Assembly (NCBI GenBank): GCA_017545185.1
Contig: JAFWQJ010000052.1
Location: forward strand, 62,001-126,000
DNA: 64,000 bases
Direction: 5' to 3'
Source: Oscillospiraceae bacterium
GTDB lineage: Bacteria; Bacillota; Clostridia; Oscillospirales; Ruminococcaceae
Shown here: positions 1 to 9,565 of the stretch, one piece after another
Layout of the letters: every line of letters starts with the position of its first letter
Numbering within the stretch: position 1 is the first letter of the stretch
Made by a program: the position numbers and the translations under genes
Notes under the pieces: generated by a model
Told to the model about the DNA's origin: nothing
Database searches by the model: none
Seen by the model: only the letters and a program-made list of their open reading frames with translations

Positions 1-2
1 AA

Positions 3-2126
3 AACAACAATCTGATCGCGCTGGGCATGTGTCTTGCGGGCATTGCAGTCAATCTGCTGTGCAGCACGGCGGCCGCAAAGCTGCATCTTCCGCTGTATCT
101 TGATACGGTCGGAACGGTCTGTGCAGCCGTTATGGGCGGGCCGCTCCCTGCTGTGATTGTCGGATTTTTTACCAATATATTCAAGAGCATTCAGGATTCC
201 TCTGCGCTGTATTACGGCGTTCTGAATGTTTTGATCGCGTTAGCAGCCGCTTATTTCGCGCGGCGCGGCGATTTTGATTTCAAACATCCGAAAAAGCTGA
301 TCGGCGCGGCCTGCATCTTTACGCTGATCGGCGGCGGCATCGGCACGCTGATCCCGTGGTTTTTAGAGGGCGTTGCGCTGGACAGTGCCTCGCTGGCGAA
401 GGATATCTATGATCTCGGACTGCGCAATGAAGCCTGCGCGCAGCTGCTCTCTGCTTTGATCACGGATTTTCCGGACAAGGCCGTGACGGTTCTGCTGGCT
501 GCACTGGCAGTATTCCTCTGGCCGAAGCATTTCCGGGACTGCGGCCGCTTTTCCGGCTGGATGCAGACGCCGCTTTCCAGAGAGGAATCCGAGGCGGCCA
601 GAAGAACACGCTTCCGCGTCATGTCCCTGCGGACAAAGATCCTGCTCGTGCTGAGCATTGCGCTGGTCGCTGTTTCGGTCGGTGCGACCGGCATCAGCAT
701 GATGATGTACCGCAAGGCGCTGATCCGCGACCAGAAGCAGATGGTGCAGGGCGTCGCCAGAGTGGCGGCCAGTGCCGTCCATGCGGACCGGGTCGATGAT
801 TATCTGGCCGGCGATTATGATACGGAGGATTATGCGGAGACGGAAAAGCTGCTGTATTCCATGCGGGACAGCTCACCGGATATCAAATATCTGTATGTGT
901 ACCGGATCGAGGAGGACGGCTGTCATGTGGTCTTTGATCTGGATACGGAAGATACGCCCGCTTCTCCGGTCGGGGATATCCTTTCGTTTGATGAGACGTT
1001 TCTGCCGTATATCCCGAAGCTGCTGGCCGGTAAGGAGATCGAGCCGATTGAATCCAATGACCGCTTCGGCTGGCTGCTGTCGGCCTATGCGCCGGTTTAT
1101 GATTCCAAGGGCAAATGCCAGTGCTATGCGGCGGCGGATGTCTCCATGGATCATCTCGGCGAGATCCAGCGCAGCTTCTTTGCGGAAATGATCTCGCTGT
1201 TCCTCGGCGTGTTCATTCTGATCTTTGTCTTTGTGCGCTGGCTGATCGAATACCATATCATCCTGCCGGTCAACTCCATTGCGATGAGCACCGGAACCTT
1301 TGCCTATGACAGCGAAAAGGCGCGTGAGAGCAGCATCGAGCGCATCCGTGAGCTGAAGATCCATACGGGCGACGAGGTCGAAAACCTGTACCATGCGATC
1401 GCAAAGACCTCGGATGACAGTATGCGCTATGTCGCGGATGTGCAGGAAAAGACCGATCAAATCTCGCAGATGCAGAAGGCGCTGATCATGGTGCTCGCGG
1501 ATATCGTCGAGAGCCGTGATAAAAATACCGGTGCGCATGTCCGCAAGACCGCTGCCTATACGGAGATCATTCTCCATGCGCTGCGGAAAAAGGGCTATTA
1601 TACGGAGCAGCTCAATGACGGATATATCTCCGACGTCGTAAACTCCGCGCCGCTGCATGATATCGGCAAGATCCAGGTGCCGGATGCCATTCTGAACAAG
1701 CCCGGCAGGCTGGACGACGAAGAATACACGATCATGAAAACGCATACGACGGCAGGCCGGGAGATCATTTCGCAGGCGATCGCGCTGGTCCCGAATTCCG
1801 GCTATCTGAACGAGGCGCGGAATCTGGCTGCGTATCACCATGAAAAATGGGACGGCACCGGTTATCCGAACGGCATTGCCGGAGAGGAGATCCCGCTTTC
1901 GGCGCGTGTCATGGCCGTTGCCGATGTGTTTGATGCACTCGTCTCCAAGCGCAGCTACAAGACGCCGATGAGCTTTGAAAAGGCCGTGGACATCATCCGC
2001 GAGGGCGCGGGCAAGCATTTTGATCCGCTGGTCGTGGAGGCGTTTGTCAGCGAGGAGAAGAAGGTTCGCCGCGTTGAGCATAAGTTCAGCGAAATGACGA
2101 ACGACGCAGGCTGCTTCACAAAATAA
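3..2126 (+). CDS. Membrane HD-GYP domain protein (5' end outside window)
   Basis: The reading frame is open to the left edge, so the true start lies upstream; an internal ATG at 27 is not convincing because hydrophobic sequence already precedes it. About 707 residues are visible. The N-terminus is a multi-pass hydrophobic block resembling small-molecule transporter S components. It is followed by a membrane segment near residues 215-235, an extracytoplasmic sensor-like region, a second membrane segment near 396-416 and a short HAMP-like linker. The C-terminus is an HD-GYP domain with HDIGK near residue 552 and HHEKWDGTGYP near 612, both intact. HD-GYP domains hydrolyse cyclic di-GMP, so this is probably a ligand-sensing phosphodiesterase at the membrane. 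A strong terminator follows directly. The domain call is secure; the ligand is unknown. Confidence 0.88.
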   Translation, partial: NNNLIALGMCLAGIAVNLLCSTAAAKLHLPLYLDTVGTVCAAVMGGPLPAVIVGFFTNIFKSIQDSSALYYGVLNVLIALAAAYFARRGDFDFKHPKKLIGAACIFTLIGGGIGTLIPWFLEGVALDSASLAKDIYDLGLRNEACAQLLSALITDFPDKAVTVLLAALAVFLWPKHFRDCGRFSGWMQTPLSREESEAARRTRFRVMSLRTKILLVLSIALVAVSVGATGISMMMYRKALIRDQKQMVQGVARVAASAVHADRVDDYLAGDYDTEDYAETEKLLYSMRDSSPDIKYLYVYRIEEDGCHVVFDLDTEDTPASPVGDILSFDETFLPYIPKLLAGKEIEPIESNDRFGWLLSAYAPVYDSKGKCQCYAAADVSMDHLGEIQRSFFAEMISLFLGVFILIFVFVRWLIEYHIILPVNSIAMSTGTFAYDSEKARESSIERIRELKIHTGDEVENLYHAIAKTSDDSMRYVADVQEKTDQISQMQKALIMVLADIVESRDKNTGAHVRKTAAYTEIILHALRKKGYYTEQLNDGYISDVVNSAPLHDIGKIQVPDAILNKPGRLDDEEYTIMKTHTTAGREIISQAIALVPNSGYLNEARNLAAYHHEKWDGTGYPNGIAGEEIPLSARVMAVADVFDALVSKRSYKTPMSFEKAVDIIREGAGKHFDPLVVEAFVSEEKKVRRVEHKFSEMTNDAGCFTK

Positions 2127-2129
2127 AAA

Positions 2130-2170
2130 CTGCTCCGCTTCCGGAAAAGGGGGCGGAGCAGAATTGTCTT
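2130..2170 (+). terminator. Rho-independent terminator of the HD-GYP gene
   Basis: Nine-base arms CTGCTCCGC (2130-2138) and GCGGAGCAG (2153-2161) form a GC-rich hairpin, followed by a T-rich stretch. It sits three bases after the stop codon. Confidence 0.75.
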
Positions 2171-2173
2171 ATC

Positions 2174-2202
2174 TTGCAAAATCACACGAAATATGGTATA
2201 CT
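2174..2202 (+). promoter_or_regulatory. Sigma-A promoter of the PIG-L dockerin gene
   Basis: TTGCAA at 2174-2179 and TATACT at 2197-2202 are separated by 17 bp, about 34 bp before the start codon at 2236. Confidence 0.6.
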
Positions 2203-2235
2203 GAATCCGATCAGACGCAGCAAAGGAGGCATAAC

Positions 2236-3681
2236 ATGAAACAGCTGAAACGATTTGCAGCAGTTCTGCTGAGCAGTCTGCTGATGCTGACGGTGATCCC
2301 CCCGTGCCCGGCTTCCGCGGCGCAGGCGGCGGAATATACCCGCAGCGCAAAATATACCGCATCAAACGGCTATAATACCGGTGTCCTGACGGACGGAAAC
2401 GAGAGCACAGCAATCAGCTTTGCGGCGGGCGGAACGCTGACCGTCACCTGCGAGGAGCTGATCTACGGCATTTCCCTGAAATTCAACAAAAAGGCTGCGC
2501 AGTGGCGGGTGACTGCCGGACAGTACGAGCAGCAGTGCGGACAGTACGGCTACCTGCACGATTACGCCGATCTTTCGGATTTCATCTCGAACACGGTCAC
2601 GCTGACCTTTCAGCAGGCCGCGCAGGTCAGCGAGATCCGTGTGTTCGGCGCGGGAGATCTTCCCGCGGATGTGCAGGTCTGGGAGCCGCCCTGCGAAAAG
2701 GCTGATCTGCTGCTCTGCTCCACGCACAGCGATGACGAGCATCTCTTTTTCCTCGGCATGATCCCGACCATGGCCGCAAAGGGCTATCATGTGCAGGTTG
2801 CGTATTTCGTGCACCACAACGGAGAGCCCGCCCGCCTGCATGAGCAACTCAACGGGCTCTGGACGGCGGGTGCGCGGCATTATCCGGCGATCGGCAGATT
2901 CCCCGATCAGTATTCGACCTCGGTCGCGGGCGCGAAAAGCAACTTCGCATCGGCGGGCGTGTCCTATGATACGGTCGTCGCGTATCAGGTCGAGATGCTG
3001 CGGCGGTTCAAACCGGATGTGGTCGTCGGGCATGATGTGAACGGCGAATACGGCCACGGCCAGCACCGGCTGAATGCGGAGACGCTGCAGAAGGCACTGA
3101 CGCTTTCAGCAGATGCTTCTGCCTATCCGGCGAGCGCACAGAAATACGGCACATGGGATGTCCCGAAGGCGTATCTGCACCTGTGGGGGCAGAATCAGCT
3201 CACTATGAATTATGATACGCCGCTCGATTATTTCGGCGGCAGAACGGCCTATCAGGTCAGCATTGCAGCGTACAGCTGCCACAAGTCGCAGCAGTATACA
3301 TGGTTCACGACATGGGCGCGCGGTGCGAACCGGCAGTTCACAAAGGCGACGCAGATCACGAGCTACAGCCCGTGCCGCTGGGGGCTTTACCGTTCAACGG
3401 TCGGGCTTGACACCGGCATCAACGATCTGTTCGAGCATCTTGATCTGCTGCGCGGCGATGCGGACGGCGACGGCGCGGTCACGGCGGCGGATTCGCAGAT
3501 CGTGCTGCGGGATTACGCGGAGCGGCTTGCGGGCAATCCCGGGCTGCTCAGTGCGCGGTATGCAAAGGCTGCCGATGCGGACTGTGACGGCAATGTCTCT
3601 GTCGAGGACGCACAGCGCATCCTGAAGTATTATGTGCTGAACAGCGTGTCCGGCAAGGAGACCGCGTGGGAAGAACTATAA
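2236..3681 (+). CDS. Secreted PIG-L family deacetylase with C-terminal dockerin
   Basis: The 481-residue start at 2236 is chosen because AAAGGAGG lies just upstream and the protein then begins with a classical signal peptide (MKQLKR, hydrophobic core, ASA). The frame is open upstream but that part lacks a ribosome site. Residues about 160-275 hold the PIG-L/LmbE zinc deacetylase signature: a HSDDE motif near 164 (usual form HPDDE) and a second metal-binding site GHGQH near 272. The N-terminal 100 residues look like a discoidin-type beta-sandwich. Residues about 405-465 are a two-repeat dockerin with calcium loops of the DADGDGAVTAAD and DADCDGNVSVED type, so the enzyme is probably displayed on a cellulosome-like complex. 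The substrate is likely an N-acetylated sugar; this is inference. Confidence 0.85.
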   Translation: MKQLKRFAAVLLSSLLMLTVIPPCPASAAQAAEYTRSAKYTASNGYNTGVLTDGNESTAISFAAGGTLTVTCEELIYGISLKFNKKAAQWRVTAGQYEQQCGQYGYLHDYADLSDFISNTVTLTFQQAAQVSEIRVFGAGDLPADVQVWEPPCEKADLLLCSTHSDDEHLFFLGMIPTMAAKGYHVQVAYFVHHNGEPARLHEQLNGLWTAGARHYPAIGRFPDQYSTSVAGAKSNFASAGVSYDTVVAYQVEMLRRFKPDVVVGHDVNGEYGHGQHRLNAETLQKALTLSADASAYPASAQKYGTWDVPKAYLHLWGQNQLTMNYDTPLDYFGGRTAYQVSIAAYSCHKSQQYTWFTTWARGANRQFTKATQITSYSPCRWGLYRSTVGLDTGINDLFEHLDLLRGDADGDGAVTAADSQIVLRDYAERLAGNPGLLSARYAKAADADCDGNVSVEDAQRILKYYVLNSVSGKETAWEEL

Positions 3682-3686
3682 AGAAC

Positions 3687-3730
3687 AACGGCGTCAGCTT
3701 TTGTTCCGCTGACGCCGTTTGATTGTTTTT
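3687..3730. terminator. Bidirectional terminator between convergent genes
   Basis: Perfect 12-base arms AACGGCGTCAGC (3687-3698) and GCTGACGCCGTT (3708-3719) are followed by TTGATTGTTTTTT on the plus strand and by TTGTTCTTT on the minus strand. It separates the PIG-L gene from the convergent small peptide gene. Confidence 0.8.
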
Positions 3731-3844
3731 TCAGTCCGGTTCTCCCACAGCCGGGAGCTCCGTATCGGTGATGATGCTGCCCGTGATGACGTCTTCTGTC
3801 TCAAATGCAGTGACGGTCAGCTCCGGTTCGGTATACTGTTTCAT
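3731..3844 (-). CDS. 37-residue acidic peptide of unknown function
   Basis: A small frame on the minus strand starts at 3844 with GAAAGGAG seven to eight bases upstream, and ends at the convergent terminator. The peptide begins MKQYTEPELTVTAFETEDVI and is rich in Glu, Asp and Thr with no Cys. Short genes with a similar MK-Y-P-E-L-V-F-E-T-E-D-V-I-T opening are, from memory, common in gut Clostridia; some look like RiPP precursors, but this is not established. It starts 14 bases after the frameshifted BspA-like gene and is probably co-transcribed with it. No function is claimed. Confidence 0.55.
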   Translation of the reverse strand: MKQYTEPELTVTAFETEDVITGSIITDTELPAVGEPD

Positions 3845-3858
3845 AACGTGATCTCCTT

Positions 3859-5497
3859 TCAGTCTGTTCCGTTCGGATAGGCCTTTGCAGCCTGTGCATA
3901 GACATACAATGCTCTGACCAGTGTTTTCAGCGCATCGTCGTCAGATGTTTTCATGACGTAGTAGCTATAAGTCAGCGGCGAGAATCTGAACGCCGTATCG
4001 CCGAGCTGATAGGTTTCTGTCGATGCAAGCTGCGGTGCGCCGATATCATAGATGAAGTAATAGCCCTTGTCGGTGCCGAACAGTGTCGGCAGATAGCCTT
4101 CGCCGTTGATCGGCTCCTGAATGACATTGTCAGAGTAGATTCTTGCTTCGATCTTGGCGTTCAGGAGCAGTGAGATCTCATTGCCGTAAAGCGGATAATT
4201 GTACGGTTCAAACTGCGCAATGGTCACATCCTCAATGCCATAGACCGGACCGTTTTTGTGGAAGAAGAAATTGTGTGCGGCTCTGCAGTAGTTGTCGAGC
4301 GATCCGACCAGTGCTTTCAGCTTTGCGTTATCGGAATACAGCGGCGTATCGTCGATATACTGCTGTACGCTGTAAGTGAGCTTATCGTCCGCGAAACGCA
4401 CGCCGTCGGAATTATAAACCGGGAGCGGGTTGCCGTCGCTGTCCAGAAATTCCAGCGTGATCGGTTCACCGGCCTGTGTTGCATTGATCTGATAGCTCAG
4501 AGTTGCTTCACGCGGCTTTCCGCTGACATTCGGGAACCAAGCGGCATCAACGGTGCTTGTACCCGTCGGATAGACAGAGTTTTCAGGTCCCGTCACTTTG
4601 ATCTGTGCGGTGTCCGGATGCAGTTCGAGGAAGAAGTTGACGGCAAGTTCTCCGCCGAGTGTGATGCTGGCGCCGCGTGCCTGATTACCTCTTGCTTTGT
4701 AGGTCAGATAGCCGGGGCTCTGTGGTGTCAATGCAGGTACATTCTCCGTTGATGTAGAATTTCGACCATTCCGTGCCGAGCCCGCTGATAAGCTTGGGGC
4801 AGTCGTAGAACATCTTTGTGCAGTCTGTTGCTTCCGGGTTTACATTCCAGCCGCGCCCTGCATAAATTGTTTTCAGTTCTTCACACATGTAAAACATTTC
4901 GGAAGCATCTGTCACACTGCTCATATCGAAGCCGGAGAGATCAAGCTCCAAAAGGCTGTATTTGCAGTATTTGAACATGCCGTTCATGTTTGTTACATGA
5001 CTGGTATCGAAATCCATGAGGATCGACTCGCACCACATATTTCCGCGGAACATGTCTTTCATATCAGTCACATGGCTGGTATCTGCATTTCTCAGGTCAA
5101 ATTCCTTCACGATGGAATACCAGTCAATATCATCCGGGTCATCCGATTCGATCGGCCCCTCATCTGTAATTCCGATTACCTTTGGGTCACCTGCCATAAC
5201 TGCAAACAAATAGGAAGAATCCACCGGGAGAACTGTTCCTTCCTCACAGTTTACTTTGATGCCGAAAAGATGTGTATTCATTGTGAGATCCAGAATGGCA
5301 TTCTGAACCTCTTGTTTGTCCACATTTCCGTGCAGTGTTAATATTTCGCTTTCTTCGTCAAAGGATACTGTCTCATAGGCTTTTGCCGTCACCGCAGGCC
5401 GCAGCAGCTGCACGCCCGCAAAATTGACCGGCAGTGCGCCGCCGAGCAGTGCAAATGCCGTGACAGCCGCAGCTGCCGCTTTCAGTTTGTTTTTCAT
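3859..5497 (-). pseudogene. Secreted BspA/DUF285-like protein split by a frameshift
   Basis: Two overlapping frames together make one protein. Frame one (5497 to about 4725) has a signal peptide and DUF285 repeats of the DTSHVTNM-GMF-C type. Frame two (about 4731 to 3859) continues with the domain that normally follows such repeats (GASITLGGELAVNFFLEL and a conserved C-terminus ending in TSDDDALKTLVRALYVYAQAA). The switch falls near 4715-4730, where the expected junction 'TTE-x-PGYLTYK' is broken: one frame reads TTEPRLSD, the other QSPGYLTYK. A one-base insertion or two-base deletion would explain it. No dockerin is present. The start at 5497 is preferred over 5503 because AAGAG is eight bases upstream of it. 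It may be a real pseudogene, a phase-variation event or a sequencing error. Confidence 0.75.
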
Positions 5498-5576
5498 ACA
5501 CATAACTCTTTTTCATCTGAAAATAATATCCCTAAAGGCGCAGCCCGCGTGCACGCACGGACGGTGCCTTTTTGAC

Positions 5577-5589
5577 CTGATTCAGGTGA
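5577..5589. promoter_or_regulatory. Perfect palindrome in the 5' leader of the BspA-like gene
   Basis: ACCTGA-T-TCAGGT is a perfect inverted repeat about 22 bp downstream of the minus-strand -10 box. It could be an operator or a small RNA hairpin; its role is unknown. Confidence 0.3.
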
Positions 5590-5610
5590 TATGCGGTTTA
5601 CTCTAAGTAA

Positions 5611-5639
5611 ATATTAGCGCAAAATCAACCTGCTGTCAA
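5611..5639 (-). promoter_or_regulatory. Sigma-A promoter of the BspA-like gene
   Basis: On the minus strand TTGACA (5639-5634) and TAATAT (5616-5611) are 17 bp apart, about 110 bp upstream of the start codon. Confidence 0.65.
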
Positions 5640-5744
5640 GCTGCATTTTGCAGAAAAGGTATAATTTGCCGCAAAACATGACCGCCCGGGCAATGATGAA
5701 ACCACAAAAAATCTCCGGAATCTGAAAACAGCACACAAAAAGAG

Positions 5745-5773
5745 TTGACAAACAAAGGAAAACATTGTATAAT
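5745..5773 (+). promoter_or_regulatory. Perfect consensus sigma-A promoter of the pseudokinase gene
   Basis: TTGACA at 5745-5750 and TATAAT at 5768-5773 with exactly 17 bp between, the textbook optimum. The start codon is about 67 bp downstream. This predicts strong basal expression. Confidence 0.8.
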
Positions 5774-5840
5774 AAAATAGTATTCAGTTGATCGGAATGA
5801 CACATGAAAAATTGTTTTCAGAAAAGGAAGGATGTGGATT

Positions 5841-8800
5841 ATGAACGGCATGGAATCACTCAGACAGATCGCAGAGCAGCTCCCGCAGCCGCTGTGGGGA
5901 CGTTGGGAGCGCAAGGAACAGCTTGCTTCCGGCACGGACTGCATCATGTACCGGCTGGAATCAAAGCGCATGAACCGCACCGAAACTGCGGTTCTGAAAA
6001 TCGTCCCGCTGACGGCGTCGCGCACGTATTACAACGACGAGCAGAAGCAGGCGCAGATCACGCGGGCAAAGGAACGCACGGAGCAGGAATCTGACATGCT
6101 GTATCAGATGCAGGACTGCCCCAACATCGTGACCTATCAGGACGAGGAGCTGCAGCCGCTCACCAAGGACGGCCAGCTTGAGGGCTATGCCTATCTGATC
6201 CGCATGGAGCAGCTGGACTGCCTGACCGACCTGATCCGTTCGCGGAAGTATGACCTGACCGAGAGCAATGTCCGGAAGCTTGCCGCGGATATCGCGCAGG
6301 CACTGGATTATGCGCATTCGCTCGGCATCATGCACCGCGGCATCCAGCCGGATAAGATCTTCATTTCCGGCAAGGGGATCGCGAAGCTCGGCGGCTTCCG
6401 CATCCCGACGCGCACCGGCGTCATCCGTGCGATCCAGGATTCCGATGCGTACATCGCGCCGGAGATCGTCTATGCGAAGGGCGCCGCGGCGTTCACCCCG
6501 CAGGCGGATATCTATTCGCTCGGCGTGTGTCTGTATCAGCTCATGAACGGCATGTATCTGCCGTTTGAAAAGGAATGTGATCTTGACGAGGCGTGGGAGC
6601 TCCGCATGAACGGCGAGCCGTTCCCGCAGCTCGGCAGTGTTTCGTCGGATTTTGCGGCGGTTATCCGCAAGGCCTGCGCATTTGACCCCGCAGAGCGGTA
6701 TCAGTCGGCGGCTGATCTGGCCGGTGATCTGATCTTCCGCAGAAAGCCTGCGCAGTCTGCCGATACCGGCAGAGAATCGGAGGAGGAAGCGGGGCTACCT
6801 GAACCGGCAGCATCAGAGCCGGTCACAAAGCGGGCAGCATTTTTCGCTGCAGAGGATGAACTGACGGAGCCTGAGACGATCGCGGAGCCGGAACCTGAGG
6901 CAGTCGCGGAGCCGGAACCAGAAGCAGTCGCGGAGCCGGAGCCCGAGGCAGTCGCGGAGCCGGAGCCCGAGGCAGTCGCGGAGCCGGAACCCGAGACGAT
7001 CGCGGAGCCGGAACCTGAGATGATCGAGGAGCCGGAACCCGAGGCGATCGCGGAGCCGGAACCCGAGATGATCGCGGAACCGGAACCCGAGATGATCGCG
7101 GAACCGGAGCCCGAGGCGATCGCGGAGCCGGAACCCGAGACGATCGCGGAGCCGGAGCCCGAGGCAGTCGCGGAACCGGAGCCCGAGGCAGTCGCGGAGC
7201 CGGAACCCGAAGCAGTCGCGGAGCCGGAACCCGAAGCAGTCGCGGAACCGGAACCCGAAGCAGTCGCGGAACCGGAACCCGAAGCAGTCGCGGAGCCGGA
7301 GCCCGAGGCAGTCGCGGAACCGGAACCCGAAGCAGTCGCGGAGCAGCAAGGTCCTGCAGTCCCGCGCACGGCGGAGGAGATCCGCGCGGAGCAGGAAGCA
7401 GAGCGCGCGGTCTTTGTGATGCCGCAGTTCACGGAGACGCTGGAAGATATTTCCATGCAGATGCGCTGGGAACGGAGCCGCGTCCCGGACAGCCTTCCGC
7501 AGAATCCGGATGAAAAGCCGGCACCTTTGCCCGAGGCCGAAAGCACCGAGGAATTCGAGATAAAGGGCAGTACGCTCATGCACTATCACGGCAGAGACGA
7601 GCGCGTCACCTTGCCGGAAGGCATCACGCGGATCGGCAAGAGCGCGTTTGCAGGCAACCGGACGATCCGTGCGGTCCAGCTGCCGGATTCGCTGCAGCGG
7701 ATTGAGGAGCACGCATTTTCCAGCTGCACCTCGCTCGAAGAAGTACGCTTCCCGTCGGCGCTGCGTTCGATCAACAACGAAGCCTTCCGCGGATGCATCT
7801 CTCTGAAAGCGGCGCATTTCAGCGGCTCGCTCTCGCAGATCGGTGCCAGTGCATTTTCCGGCTGCCGCAGCATGAATACAGTCGTGCTGGACTGCCCGCT
7901 TGAAACCATCGGCTATGATGCATTTTATGACTGCAGCCGTCTGACGGAGATCGCAGTCGGCAAACAATCTTACGCATTCCGCAGCATTGACGGCGTGCTG
8001 TTCGATTACGACGGCAAGCATCTGCTGCTGTATCCCGCAGGCAGACAGGATCCGGACTATATTGTGCCGGATAGCACCTGTACGATCGGCGACAGCGCAT
8101 TTTCCGGCTGTGACTATCTGGAACGGGTCAAGCTGTCTGCCAATGTCCGGCAGATCGGTTCTTCCGCATTCCGCAACTGCATGAGGCTGCGGGAGATCAT
8201 CTTCCCGGAGAATCTTGAAACGATCAAGAACTGCGCATTCCAGAACTGTGTCAGCCTGACGCGGGCAAGGCTCCCGCACTGGATGGCTTACATCGGCGCG
8301 TATGCGTTCAGCGGATGCCGCCAGCTCGCGGAGGTGCAGCTTCCGGCCAAGCTGACGGAGCTCTGCATGGGCATCTTTGAATACTGTGCCTCGCTGACGC
8401 AGCTCAAGCTGACCGAGGGCATCGTCAAGATCGGCGAAAAGGCATTCCTCTCGTCGGGTCTGACCGAGCTGTTTGTGCCGTATTCCGTCTCAACGGTCGA
8501 GCACCGCGCATTTGCGTGCTGCCCGTCCCTGCGGTATATCTTCCTCTCCGCGCGCATCTATCAGATCGCGTCCGACGCATTTGAGAAGCACAGCTCCTCA
8601 CTGACCGTTTACGGCATTCTCAATTCCCGCGTCGCGGATTATGCCGAGGAAAATAAGCTCCGCTTTGAGCCGATGTTCGCATTGAGCGGCGGAAGCGGCT
8701 CGCAGGTGCTGCATAAGTATTACGGCGTGTTCCGTGATATCAGCATTCCGCCGGAGGTCAATGTCATTTCCGGCCACGCCTTCCAGGACTGCAAATCGCT

Positions 8801-9494
8801 GCATTCCATCGTGCTGCCGTCCGGCATCGGGGAGATCGGCGAGGAGGCCTTCCGGAGCTGTACCAATCTGGAATATGTTTCGATGACGAATCTGGTCATG
8901 CAGATCGGCCCGAACGCATTTACGGACTGTGAATCGCTGCGGGAGCTGAAGATCGTTGACATGTCCCAGTCGTACCCGCCGAAGGTGCAGCGCAAGATCC
9001 ACCGGAATTTCTACCGCGTGCTGAAGGAGATCCGTCCGGAATCTGCGGAGAAATACGCGAAGAAATACAACGCAGGTACGCGCAATTCGCTGTTTGATAT
9101 CGGATTCACGCGGCAGGCGGAGAAGGAAATGCAGGAGCATGTGGCGCAGCTTGCGGACGAATACGAGAACACCGTGCTGCTGCAGGCGCTGCTCGCGCTG
9201 ATCCGCTCGGAAATGGAGAAATCGGAGCGCAAGTTTATCCAGATCGAGCTGTTCGGCGACTGCATGATCACGACCGGCGTCATGGCGGGCAAGACCGCGA
9301 TCCGGCGGTTCATGTACCGTGATCTTGATGCGGGCGTGCGGCTTCTGCCGAACGCGAACCATATTCAGGCATGTGCAGAGGCGATCATCCGGGAGCTCGG
9401 CGGCATCTACGGTCTGGCACCGATCCAGAACAAGGATTCCGTGCTGATCCAGCCCGTGCTGACCTCGCCGCGCCCTGCCAAAAGCAACGCATAA
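5841..9494 (+). CDS. Pseudokinase / EPEPE-repeat / leucine-rich-repeat fusion protein
   Basis: The start at 5841 is nine bases after AAGGAAGG; the ATG at 5832 touches that site and is rejected. The product has 1217 residues. Residues about 15-300 have a Ser/Thr protein kinase fold (AVLK near 50, a helix C region, APE-like APEIV and the [12 protein letters not shown] motif). The catalytic residues are replaced: HRD reads H165-R-G167, the following Asn is Lys (GIQPDKIF), and DFG reads G185-F-R. It is therefore probably a pseudokinase. Residues 346-497 are 19 copies of an eight-residue AVAEPEPE unit, expected to be an extended negatively charged spacer. Residues about 570-1070 are BspA-type leucine-rich repeats ([16 protein letters not shown] pattern). 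The last 130 residues are helical. No signal peptide or membrane segment is seen, so it should be cytoplasmic. A scaffold or sensor role is inference. Confidence 0.85.
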   Translation: MNGMESLRQIAEQLPQPLWGRWERKEQLASGTDCIMYRLESKRMNRTETAVLKIVPLTASRTYYNDEQKQAQITRAKERTEQESDMLYQMQDCPNIVTYQDEELQPLTKDGQLEGYAYLIRMEQLDCLTDLIRSRKYDLTESNVRKLAADIAQALDYAHSLGIMHRGIQPDKIFISGKGIAKLGGFRIPTRTGVIRAIQDSDAYIAPEIVYAKGAAAFTPQADIYSLGVCLYQLMNGMYLPFEKECDLDEAWELRMNGEPFPQLGSVSSDFAAVIRKACAFDPAERYQSAADLAGDLIFRRKPAQSADTGRESEEEAGLPEPAASEPVTKRAAFFAAEDELTEPETIAEPEPEAVAEPEPEAVAEPEPEAVAEPEPEAVAEPEPETIAEPEPEMIEEPEPEAIAEPEPEMIAEPEPEMIAEPEPEAIAEPEPETIAEPEPEAVAEPEPEAVAEPEPEAVAEPEPEAVAEPEPEAVAEPEPEAVAEPEPEAVAEPEPEAVAEQQGPAVPRTAEEIRAEQEAERAVFVMPQFTETLEDISMQMRWERSRVPDSLPQNPDEKPAPLPEAESTEEFEIKGSTLMHYHGRDERVTLPEGITRIGKSAFAGNRTIRAVQLPDSLQRIEEHAFSSCTSLEEVRFPSALRSINNEAFRGCISLKAAHFSGSLSQIGASAFSGCRSMNTVVLDCPLETIGYDAFYDCSRLTEIAVGKQSYAFRSIDGVLFDYDGKHLLLYPAGRQDPDYIVPDSTCTIGDSAFSGCDYLERVKLSANVRQIGSSAFRNCMRLREIIFPENLETIKNCAFQNCVSLTRARLPHWMAYIGAYAFSGCRQLAEVQLPAKLTELCMGIFEYCASLTQLKLTEGIVKIGEKAFLSSGLTELFVPYSVSTVEHRAFACCPSLRYIFLSARIYQIASDAFEKHSSSLTVYGILNSRVADYAEENKLRFEPMFALSGGSGSQVLHKYYGVFRDISIPPEVNVISGHAFQDCKSLHSIVLPSGIGEIGEEAFRSCTNLEYVSMTNLVMQIGPNAFTDCESLRELKIVDMSQSYPPKVQRKIHRNFYRVLKEIRPESAEKYAKKYNAGTRNSLFDIGFTRQAEKEMQEHVAQLADEYENTVLLQALLALIRSEMEKSERKFIQIELFGDCMITTGVMAGKTAIRRFMYRDLDAGVRLLPNANHIQACAEAIIRELGGIYGLAPIQNKDSVLIQPVLTSPRPAKSNA
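6876..7331 (+). repeat. 24-bp tandem coding repeat, 19 copies (AVAEPEPE)
   Basis: Nineteen in-frame 24-bp units with core GCGGAGCCGGA encode (A/T/M)(V/I)(A/E)EPEPE. The first unit reads TIAEPEPE and a partial twentieth unit reads AVAEQQ. Central copies carry TI, MI and AI variants, while the flanking runs are almost uniform AVAEPEPE, suggesting recent expansion by unequal recombination or slippage. The copy number is likely to vary between strains. Confidence 0.9.
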
Positions 9495-9510
9495 CCTGAT
9501 ATAACAGTTC

Positions 9511-9551
9511 AGCCCCGAAGCAAGGAAAGCAGCTTCGGGGCTGTATTTTTA
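9511..9551 (+). terminator. Terminator of the pseudokinase gene
   Basis: Arms CAGCCCCGAAGC (9511-9522) and GCTTCGGGGCTG (9533-9544) are followed by TATTTTTAT. Confidence 0.8.
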
Positions 9552-9565
9552 TGATACGGCATAGC

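Noticed and set aside
6876..7331. CRISPR array
   Set aside because: The repeat units are contiguous, have no unique spacers and keep one reading frame.
6701..8279. Long minus-strand frames opposite the pseudokinase gene, with Ser/Gly or Arg/Phe repeats
   Set aside because: They are the reverse reading of the 24-bp repeat and lack ribosome sites and domains.
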